Assembly (NCBI GenBank): GCA_964035575.1
Contig: OZ037863.1
Location: forward strand, 226,001-290,000
Source of the DNA: Rhynchopus sp. YZ270_cl-10
Taxonomy: Eukaryota; Euglenozoa; Diplonemea; Diplonemida; Diplonemidae
Reading direction: 5' to 3'
DNA: 64,000 nt
Both the position numbers and the translations under genes were made by a program. The notes beneath the pieces are model-generated. The model saw only the letters and a list, made by a program, of their open reading frames with translations, did no database searches and was not told where the DNA came from. How positions within the stretch are numbered: position 1 is the stretch's first letter; each line of letters begins with the position of its first letter. Positions 55,462 through 64,000 of this stretch are shown here, in pieces.

Positions 55462-56533
55462 CAATGAAATCCCCGGGAGTCGCGGAGACTCTCCACTGGT
55501 GTTTTCGAGAGTTTTAGCGATTAAAAAAAAAGAAAAAAAATTCGCGATTAATCGCGAATTTGTGAAAAACTCTCGAAAACTCTCCAATTTAAAGAAAAAC
55601 TCTCGAAAACTCTCCAAAACTCTCCAATACTCCCCGATTTAAAAAAAATACTCTCGAAAACTCTCCAATTTATAAAATAAAATTTTGCGATTAATCGCGA
55701 ATTTATGAAAAAATCTCGAAAACTGGGCCATCTATGAACGGGGAGAGATTTTTTCACAAGCTCTCACTACGTTCCGAGGGGGTTTTTGTACTTTAGTGGT
55801 GTGGCTGGCAACATGTATTCTGTGGTGGTCAAAAGTGCAATGTTCCTTCTCCAATGGATTTATTGGGTGTACTGCTATACTGGGACAATATGGTCAGATC
55901 ACTCTTCAAACCACCTGGAAAAGTGCACGGCATCTAAAAATTTCCGCCTGCGGCGGGAAGCCTCGACCCGTTTTCACCCTTTTCTTGTTCCTTATCCCCA
56001 TATTTAAAATAGCCCTGCTTCCATGTGGTGGTATGCTTCCCTGCTGGTATGGTGTACCATTTTTCGCCCAGAGTAATTTAAGCGTGATTATATCTTGGGT
56101 GTGGATAATTCCCAAGCGCGGAATTAACCCGTCGCATTTGTGATCGACCTGTGGGCTCGTTTGCTCATGTCCGCCACCACTGTGCCGCCTAAAGCCGCGA
56201 GGCTTATCACCCCTCTTTCGTGGTGGGTGCATTTTGCGAATCAATCGGTAGGTGTAATGTGAGTACGTAGACTGAACGTGTGCCCAGGTAGGCACAGGTC
56301 AGATGCGGATAGCACCAGGTGTGCACGGTTGTGTTTGGGGTAAAATGCTACAAAAAATCGCGATTTTACTCCCGGGGATTAATCGCGAATTTTGTCGCGA
56401 TTAATCGCGAAAACTCTCCGTAAAAAAAAAAAAAAACACTCTCGAAAACTCTCGAAACCAAAAAAACACTCACGGGGAGTTCGTTTTTTTTGATTTTTTG
56501 CCAAACTCCCCGTGACTCCCCGGGATTTCAATG
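55462..56533. mobile_element. 1.07-kb non-autonomous TIR element
   Basis: Ends CA(A/T)TGAAATCCC(C/G)GGGAGTC with TA on both sides (55460-55461, 56534-56535). Next to each end are arrays of TCGCGATTAATCGCGA palindromes and AAACTCTCGAAAACTCTCC repeats; the middle 600 bp are unlike them. No transposase reading frame. TA flanks suggest a Tc1/mariner-like mover. Confidence 0.8.
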
Positions 56534-57601
56534 TATGTACTTTTTATAACAATCACCTGCTAGGATCTGTACGTCACCCGAAAGGCTATTTTATTTTTTG
56601 AAAACTTGGTTCCTCGTGTGCAGTGTAGACACCCGAAGATGAGCTCCACTTGGTTTTGTTCTTGGTGATAAAAAAATTGGTACCACCCGCGTGATAGGCC
56701 ACGCAGGACGTCACCCCACTTGACTCTCGTTTTATGGGTACTGTTATCGTCGTCATCCTCACGCCTCCGATCGTAAGGGAACTATTGGGGATCAGAGGAT
56801 GCACACAAGATGAACAGATGCCGTTGTGTGGTGAGATAGGTCTGCAGTGTTGAGCTCTACTTTCAGTTTATTTGAAAACTTGGTTTTGCATTAGTGTATG
56901 ACACACCCGAGGATGAACTCCACTATTTTCGTAACATTTGATGTGTTGCTTAACATATATTGTGCAGTCTTTTGAAAGACCGCTTTTTAATTATCAAGGA
57001 CCGTAAATAGGACAAAAAAAAAGGGCTTGGCAAAAAGAGAGAGAGATAAAAAAGTTAGGACGAACTTTAAGCCTCTGCTCAAATAGACTGATCAATAATT
57101 TGTGAAAGAAGGATGAGGAGAACAATAAATTTTTTTTTGGTTATAGACAACACTTGCCAGTAAAAGTATTGCCAGTTTTCAATGAGAGTTGCTATTTTTG
57201 CAGGGAAGGGGCGAGTAAAAAAATTTTTCTCCATTGGAGTATAGCAAGAACGTCCTGCACTACTATCGCCCCCCCCTCTACGGAGGCCTTCCATACAGAG
57301 TGAAGATTGCTTTTCCTTTACAAAATCCAATCCTTGGGCGTTAAGGATAAAGAAAGGATGAGGAGAAAAATAAAAAAGTAAAAAAGCTTGTCCCCAACAC
57401 AAAAGAGTAGAGTTGAAATACAAAGCCCTCTCGTGACAGTGTACCTTCAACAAAGAAAAGATGAACCTAAGCCTTTGCTTTAGTGGGTCACCTCAAAAAA
57501 GTCGAATGAAATCGAGGGTGAACAACACGTCTTTCCAGGATTTAAAATAAATAAAAGATAGTGACAAAAAAAAAGGGGTGAATTCCTCTACTCAATGAGT
57601 A
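56534..57601. other. Gene-free interval with repeat C copies
   Basis: Two copies of repeat C (56598-56650, 56874-56930), a hairpin variant (57067-57083, CTAAGC CTTT GCTTTAG at 57467) and nothing else recognised. Confidence 0.5.
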
Positions 57602-57661
57602 CACGGCGGGGTCCGCACACCCCGAGGGTCCGTAAAACGGCATGTTAGGACACTCCCTCTT

Positions 57662-57790
57662 TACGGAGTGTCATTACGTACCCTAGGGTACGTAATTACG
57701 GACCCTAGGGTCCGTAATTACGTACCCTAGGGTCCGTAATTACGTACCCTAGGGTCCGTAATTACGGACCCTAGGGTACGTAATTACGGA
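57662..57790. repeat. Palindromic CCCTAGGG array
   Basis: Five tandem palindromes of the form TACG(T/G)ACCCTAGGGT(A/C)CGTA joined by AATT, so the whole stretch is self-complementary in several registers. Related arrays lie at 60926-60980 and 61470-61530. Confidence 0.85.
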
Positions 57791-58125
57791 GCCTCCCAGG
57801 GAAAGGGACTCTCGAAAATTTTTTTTTGCCCCCGTTTAGGGCTAATTTCGACGATTTGAGGCCATTAAAAGCAAAATTTGGCACTTTTGAGCATCTGTGG
57901 GGGTCTAAAACGCAGTTTAGAGTACCACAATTTTTAGTGGGTTTTACCGAAAACAAGTCAATTTTTGGGCCGAAAAAAAATTTTTTTTGACATCACAAAA
58001 TTGCCCTTGGTGGGCCTATGTGTCCTCAATGCTGGGCGAAAAATGCAAATATAGCTATTTTTAACTTTCACACACACGGGTTTTACCTGTGTACCTGTGT
58101 ATCTGTGTACCTGTGTACAGGATAT

Positions 58126-58410
58126 TTGTTGTGAAAGACATCTTCCACCATGCATTGAGGAGGGTAAGACAGTGGTCGCAGTTTGTACTTGATAGCATTA
58201 CAACATTTAACTTCTCCACGGGGGTCTTGGGCCGTTCACTCGGTTATACCTTGACCAGCGGAAGATATTCTTGAGGCCTTTTTGGTCTCTAGAATATCCG
58301 GTCTTCCCGAACGGAGGCACACTTTGTGTGTTACTACGACCTGGCAATTTCCAGCAGTAGGTTAAGTAATCTTTCTTGTAAATTGTTGGATCATTATCTC
58401 CTCAGTGCAT
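58126..58410. mobile_element. Truncated copy of the 327-bp MITE
   Basis: Matches 60465-60750 over about 275 bp (TCTTCCACCATGCATTGAGGAG through CTCCTCAGTGCATG, quoted in part) but lacks both outer GAGCTCGGTT ends. Confidence 0.75.
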
Positions 58411-58734
58411 GAATGCCCCACGTGACTGGACACTTTCGTGTTTGTCATGTGGAGCTGTGGTTGCTTTTTTCACGACTTTTTTCCTTGTACACCAGTGTAC
58501 CGTGTACCGGGGTACCTGGGCCGAAAATACACCAGTACCCAGGTGCCTGGGTGCCCAGACACACCACTGTACCCAGAATCCAGTCTCCCACCCAGAAAAC
58601 CTACTCATACACCAGAAAAGTGAAAATAGCTACTCGATCAGAAAAGTCGGCTACGACCAGAAAAGTAGCTGGGAAAAGTTCAGAAAAAGCCAGAAAATTT
58701 CAACAAAACGCATTTTTAGGTTCTCGAAGACACT

Positions 58735-58976
58735 GGGTACTGGGTACTGGGTACTGGGTACTGGGTACTGGGTACTGGGTACTGGGTACTGGGTACTGGG
58801 TACTGGGTACTGGGTACTGGGTACTGGGTACTGGGTACTGGGTACTGGGTACTGGGTACTGGGTACTGGGTACTGGGTACTGGGTACTGGGTACTGGGTA
58901 CTGGGTACTGGGCACTGGGTACTGGGTACTGGGTACTGGGTACTGGGTACTGGGTACTGGGTACTGGGCACCCAGA
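58735..58976. repeat. Heptamer satellite (GGGTACT)n, arm 1
   Basis: About 34 tandem copies of GGGTACT with two GGGCACT-type variants. It has no stop codon in most frames, which creates artificial reading frames on both strands. Confidence 0.95.
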
Positions 58977-60455
58977 GAAAGCACCTTAAAAGCAGCGAAG
59001 GCGCAGGTTACGGGGAAGACAAGGTATGTAATTATGTTTAACTTTCAGTTACTAGTGAAGATTGAACAAAAAAATGCCGCATATTTCAACTTGTTCGTGT
59101 TTTCAACTCGAAATAAACGCGTAATGTTCACACTATTAAATAGCTATTTTTTTACGCACCAATCATTTTGTGTCACCTCATGACATGAAGGAGGAAATAG
59201 AAACAAAGCATTTTGAACACACTTGCGGTTCTGGGGACGAACCGCGCTGCAGAGCCACTCCTCAGGTCGAGGTGTGTGCGTTTCACCACAACCTCTCCCA
59301 TGGGTTTTATCGTGTGATGAGTGTTACGTTTCTATTTGGTTCCACAGGCGCTCGTTACCTGCTTCACATAATTCACCTCGCTTCACTCGAACCATTTGTG
59401 CAGCAGGTCACTCTCTCGACCTGTAGCGTGGAAAAAATCTATCTTATTTCACGGCAATAAATAGCCTTTTTTATTAACCTCACCTTTCCCGACTACTACG
59501 TTTGTATACCATAACTTAATCACACCCCACATTTACACTTATCACAGGATCGTGAAGTCTGAACTGCACCCGCGATTGCGATGAGAAGCTTCACCGCGGT
59601 CCGACATTCAACAACTCAAAATCTACCCGCATCAATCTATTCTCGAAGATCTGGGTGGAGGGGGGTGGGTACACTTAGTCAGTCACTGCTATAGCCATTA
59701 ACCAAGGGAGCATAGCTAGTGCAAGAAATTCGACTTTGGAAACCTTCCGGAAAGTCTGTCCTCTGCTTCCGGAGGACTAGACACAAGAAAATATTGCGTT
59801 CCCCCAGAAAACCAGTGCACAATTCACACTCCTTGTGGGTGGTCTTGTTGCCTTTTTGGTCAACAGTAATTTTGGCCCAGGCATGCTCTTGAAGCATGAC
59901 AATTTAGTGTGTATGGGGCAGGGTGTTGTTTTGTTCTGAATTCTCTTTGTTATAACATCTAAGTCAATCGCGGGTGGTGGTTTGTGTAGCGTGAGGCACT
60001 CTTTTTAACAAACTTCCTGCGGCTGCTAAAGTGTTATTTCTTCGGATTTAACAACGTACAGCGTAACATAGTGGATTAGCCTGGTCGACACAACCTTTGA
60101 TAGCTATGGGATAACCAACCCCCTTCGACCCCTTGTGGGTTCACTGAACAAGCCCTCGTGGTAGTTAAACGCGATTGACATTTACATTCCTAAAGATGAA
60201 AGAACAAGACAACACTTCTGTACCCGCGCATCAAAATTGTGGAAAACTTTGCACCCCAAACACCCTCAACAACGCCCGCCAAAAGGCGCCCCTTGTTGCT
60301 GGGACTTGGTTCTCATTGATACACTGCACAGCAGGCATTCCTCTGAGTCCAACGCAGTTTGGCCTGTCTGCAGCGTTGCACCGAAGGTGCACGAAGACAG
60401 GGTCTGGTGGTAAATTTTGCGTCTCGCATTCCCTCAGGGAAGTTTAAAAACTCTT

Positions 60456-60782
60456 GAGCTCGGTTTGTTGTCAAAGAAATATTCCACCATGTATTGAGGA
60501 GGGTAAGACAGTGTTCGCAGTTTCTACTTGATAGCATTACAACATTTAACTTCTCCACGGGGGTCTTGGGCCGTTCACTCGGTTCTACCTTGACTACCGG
60601 AAGATATTCTTGAGGCCTTTTTGGTCTCTAGAATATCCGGTCTTCCCGAACGGAGGCACACTTTGTGTGTTACTACGACCTGGCAATTTCCAGCAGTAGG
60701 TTAAGTAATCTTTCTTGTAAATTGTTGGATCATTATCTCCTCAGTGCATGGTGGAAGACGTCTTTGACAACTAACCGAGCTC
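60456..60782. mobile_element. 327-bp MITE with 46-bp TIRs, arm 1
   Basis: Ends GAGCTCGGTT(T/A)GTTGTCAAAG, then CCACCATG(T/C)A(T/C)TGAGGAG on both sides, about 46 bp with few mismatches. It lies inside the larger element. No coding capacity. Confidence 0.85.
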
Positions 60783-61057
60783 ACGACTTTTTTCGGTATG
60801 TAACTTGGGATAGGCCCACATGATCATGGTCTATCATGTGGTACCTGTGTACCACTCGGTTTGCTCCCAGGGCTTTTCGACCAGCAGTCACACATCCAAA
60901 CAGTGATTTCCCACCTTAGACCACGTAATTACGTACCCTAGGGTCCGTAATTACGGACCCTAGGGTACGTAATTACGGACCCGGGTCCGCACTTGAGGGT
61001 CCGTAAAGAGGGTCCGTAAAATTTACGGACCCTCGGGTGTGTGGACCCCGCCGTGTA

Positions 61058-61393
61058 GAAGAGTTTAGAAGGAAAACTAATTTTGATGTTTTCTGTTGCG
61101 TCGGTCGACCTACCACCTAAAGTACTCACTGTGGTGCGCCGCAGTGTATGTACTCAGATGTTGGCCAAAAGCCTGTTTTGTTTGTTTATTTTTCGTTTTA
61201 TGGACTCTAAAAAAACCCATATTTCTTGGAGGATTTTTTTTCCCAACACAATAAAAAAAAAACACACACACACACATGAAAAGGAGAAAGGGAGGGGGAG
61301 AAAAAAGGTGAAATTGATAGTGCAATCTGGGATGCATGCAGGGCACTGACACTCCGTTTTTCGAACCCCCCCCCCCCCCCCCCCCCCCCCCCC
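61058..61393. other. Spacer between inverted arms, ending in a 28-base C run
   Basis: No gene. It contains TTGATAGTGCAATCTGG...GGGCACTGACACTC, a motif shared with 51800-51845, and ends with C28 directly against the TA of element copy 2. Confidence 0.8.
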
Positions 61394-61668
61394 TACACGG
61401 CGGGGTCCACACACCCGAGGGTCCGTAAATTTTACGGACCCTCTTTACGGACCCTCAAGTGCGGACCCGGGTCCGTAATTACGTACCCTAGGGTCCGTAA
61501 TTACGGACCCTAGGGTACGTAATTACGTGGTCTAAGGTGGGAAATCACTGTTTGGATGTGTGACTGCTGGTCGAAAAGCCCTGGGAGCAAACCGAGTGGT
61601 ACACAGGTACCACATGATAGACCATGATCATGTGGGCCTATCCCAAGTTACATACCGAAAAAAGTCGT

Positions 61669-61995
61669 GAGCTCGGTTAGTTGTCAAAGACGTCTTCCAC
61701 CATGCACTGAGGAGATAATGATCCAACAATTTACAAGAAAGATTACTTAACCTACTGCTGGAAATTGCCAGGTCGTAGTAACACACAAAGTGTGCCTCCG
61801 TTCGGGAAGACCGGATATTCTAGAGACCAAAAAGGCCTCAAGAATATCTTCCGGTAGTCAAGGTATAACCGAATGAACGGCCCAAGACCCCCGTGGAGAA
61901 GTTAAATGTTGTAATGCTATCAAGTAGAAACTGCGAACACTGTCTTACCCTCCTCAATACATGGTGGAATATTTCTTTGACAACAAACCGAGCTC
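61669..61995. mobile_element. 327-bp MITE, arm 2
   Basis: Mirror copy of 60456-60782, same length, with a few substitutions. Confidence 0.85.
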
Positions 61996-63494
61996 AAGAG
62001 TTTTTAAACTTCCCTGAGGGAATGCGAGACGCAAAATTTACCACCAGACCCTGTCTTCGTGCACCTTCGGTGCAACGCTGCAGACAGGCCAAACTGCGTT
62101 GGACTCAGAGGAATGCCTGCTGTGCAGTGTATCAATGAGAACCAAGTCCCAGCAACAAGGGGCGCCTTTTGGCGGGCGTTGTTGAGGGTGTTTGGGGTGC
62201 AAAGTTTTCCACAATTTTGATGCGCGGGTACAGAAGTGTTGTCTTGTTCTTTCATCTCTAGGAATGTAAATGTCAATCGCGTTTAACGACCACTAGGGCT
62301 TGTTCAGTGAACCCACAAGGGGTCGAAGGGGGTTGGTTATCCCGTAGCTATCAAAGGTTGTGTCGACCAGGCTAATCCACTATGTTACGCTGTACGTTGT
62401 TAAATCCGAAGAAATAACACTTTAGCAGCCGCAGGAAGTTTGTTAAAAAGAGTGCCTCACGCTACACAAACCACCACCCGCGATTGACTTAGATGTTATA
62501 ACAAAGAGAATTCAGAACAAAACAACACCCTGCCCCATACACACTAAATTGTCATGCTTCAAGAGCATGCCTGGGCCAAAATTACTGTTGACCAAAAAGG
62601 CAACAAGACCACCCACAAGGAGTGTGAATTGTGCACTGGTTTTCTGGGGGAACGCAATATTTTCTTGTGTCTAGTCCTCCGCAAGCAGAGGACAGACTTT
62701 CCGGAAGGTTTCCAAAGTCGAATTTCTTGCACTAGCTATGCTCCCTTGGTCAATGGCTATAGCAGTGACTGACTAAGTGTACCCACCCCCCTCCACCCAG
62801 ATCTTCGTCCGCAAACTCAGAATAGATTGATGCGGGTAGATTTTGAGTTGTTGAATGTCGGACCGCGGTGAAGCTTCTCATCGCAATCGCGGGTGCAGTT
62901 CAGACTTCACGATCCTGTATAAGTGTAAATGTGGGGTGTGATTAAGTTATGGTATACAAACGTAGTAGTCGGGAAAGGTGAGGTTAATAAAAAAGGCTAT
63001 TTATTGCCGTGAAATAAGATAGATTTTTTCCACGCTACAGGTCGAGAGAGTGACCTGCTGCACAAATGGTTCGAGTGAAGCGAGGTGAATTATGTGAAGC
63101 AGGTAACGAGCGCCTGTGGAACCAAATAGAAACGTAACACTCATCACACGATAAAACCCATGGGAGAGGTTGTGGTGAAACGCACACACCTCGACCTGAG
63201 GAGTGGCTCTGCAGCGCGGTTCGTCCCCAGAACCGCAAGTGTGTTCAAAATGCTTTGTTTCTATTTCCTCCTTCATGTCATGAGGTGACACAAAATGATT
63301 GGTGCGTAAAAAAATAGCTATTTAATAGTGTGAACATTACGCGTTTATTTCGAGTTGAAAACACGAACAAGTTGAAATATGCGGCATTTTTTTGTTCAAT
63401 CTTCACTAGTAACTGAAAGTTAAACATAATTACATACCTTGTCTTCCCCGTAACCTGCGCCTTCGCTGCTTTTAAGGTGCTTTCTCTGGGTGCC

Positions 63495-63785
63495 CAGTAC
63501 CCAGTACCCAGTACCCAGTACCCAGTACCCAGTACCCAGTACCCAGTACCCAGTACCCAGTACCCAGTACCCAGTACCCAGTACCCAGTACCCAGTACCC
63601 AGTACCCAGTACCCAGTACCCAGTACCCAGTACCCAGTACCCAGTACCCAGTACCCAGTACCCAGTACCCAGTACCCAGTACCCAGTACCCAGTACCCAG
63701 TACCCAGTACCCAGTACCCAGTACCCAGTACCCAGTACCCAGTACCCAGTACCCAGTACCCAGTACCCAGTACCCAGTACCCAGT
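63495..63785. repeat. Heptamer satellite (AGTACCC)n, arm 2
   Basis: About 42 copies, roughly seven to eight more than in arm 1, and without the GGGCACT variants except at the edge. Confidence 0.95.
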
Positions 63786-64000
63786 GTCTTCGAGAACCTA
63801 AAAATGCGTTTTGTTGAAATTTTCTGGCTTTTTCTGAACTTTTCCCAGCTACTTTTCTGGTCGTAGCCGACTTTTCTGATCGAGTAGCTATTTTCACTTT
63901 TCTGGTGTATGAGTAGGTTTTCTGGGTGGGAGACTGGATTCTGGGTACAGTGGTGTGTCTGGGCACCCAGGCACCTGGGTACTGGTGTATTTTCGGCCCA

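Larger units (their letters stand above)
57602..61055. mobile_element. 3.45-kb TIR element, copy 1
   Basis: Starts CACGGCGGGGTCCGCACACC and ends with the inverse of CACGGCGGGGTCCACACACC, TA on each side (57600-57601, 61056-61057). Behind both ends lie palindromic arrays built on CCCTAGGG with GTAATTAC spacers. Inside are a truncated and a full copy of a 327-bp MITE, a heptamer array (58735-58976) and about 1.5 kb of unique DNA without a convincing reading frame. Probably non-autonomous; the transposase class is unknown, though TA flanks point to the Tc1/mariner group. Confidence 0.8.
58517..61057. repeat. Large inverted repeat, arm 1
   Basis: Reverse complement of 61394-64000. The arms differ by scattered substitutions (for example CTATGGGATAACC versus CTACGGGATAACC) and by heptamer number, so they are related but separate sequences. 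A 336-bp spacer separates them. Confidence 0.93.
61396..64000. mobile_element. 3.45-kb TIR element, copy 2 (inverted, runs off window)
   Basis: Begins CACGGCGGGGTCCACACACC after TA (61394-61395) and repeats copy 1 in opposite orientation, including the 327-bp MITE and the heptamer array, to the window end, where it still matches (TGGGCCGAAAATACACCAG read on the minus strand). Its far end lies outside. Confidence 0.85.

Noticed and set aside
58735-58976. CRISPR array or telomere
   Set aside because: There are no spacers between units, and the GGGTACT repeat is internal to a mobile element and matches no known telomere unit.
58409-59183. Long open frames on both strands with repeated VLGTGYW or QYPVPST residues (and the mirror at 63472-63966)
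   Set aside because: They come from a 7-bp satellite that lacks stops in most frames; frames on both strands and in several phases are open, so the openness is not evidence of coding.
58126-60782. Direct repeats that could be read as long terminal repeats of a retroelement
   Set aside because: Each copy has its own inverted ends (GAGCTCGGTT...), so they are two MITE copies; no retroelement coding DNA lies between.

Overview
The window looks like nuclear DNA of a unicellular eukaryote that builds a cilium or flagellum. Protein genes are GC-rich and some are broken by short GT-AG introns (56 to about 420 nt, donors mostly GTATGT-like), while the spaces between genes are AT-rich, full of homopolymers and packed with small inverted-repeat elements. 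The strongest lineage hint is an ARL6/BBS3 GTPase gene, a component of the ciliary BBSome system. Every gene I could support (16 of 16) lies on the minus strand. One-way gene order plus tandem gene families would fit a euglenozoan such as a diplonemid, but that is a guess and I do not name the species.

Layout. Bases 1-15261 are a head-to-tail array of a 2.9-3.7 kb unit (four full copies and a partial fifth), each with one gene for a small type I membrane protein; a diverged sixth paralogue follows at 16339-16806. A phospholipase B-like gene (17059-18850) and a secreted right-handed beta-helix protein (20079-22454) come next. The interval 22.5-24.9 kb is AT-rich and holds dispersed repeats. 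ARL6 (five exons, 24930-26419) precedes a second phospholipase B-like gene (26906-28722) whose coding sequence matches the first copy although introns and flanks differ. A 980-residue Cys-rich single-pass surface protein (29365-32307), a GAF-domain protein whose intron carries a MITE (33646-35709) and a helical, possibly PPR-like protein (36189-37346) follow. A tandem duplication (about 37.56-48.25 kb) carries two 1201-residue secreted proteins made of three 245-residue repeats, a Thr/Pro-rich stalk and a WD40 propeller. A membrane-anchored RING-H2 protein joined by a 56-nt intron lies at 49522-50918.

From 51 kb to the end no gene was found. This part contains several terminal-inverted-repeat elements (53.3, 55.5-56.5, 57.6-61.1 kb) and a very large inverted repeat (58.5-61.06 versus 61.39-64.0 kb) formed by two copies of one about 3.45-kb element facing opposite ways, each with an array of a GGGTACT heptamer and a palindromic CCCTAGGG array.

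Functionally, most genes encode secreted or surface products (array proteins, phospholipase B-like, beta-helix, Cys-rich, repeat-WD40), and most are duplicated, so the region looks like an expanding secretome/surface locus with a few housekeeping genes (ARL6, GAF, RING) interspersed. Short dispersed motifs recur around genes, including a hairpin with an almost constant loop and changing but still paired stems; these are the least explained signal in the window.
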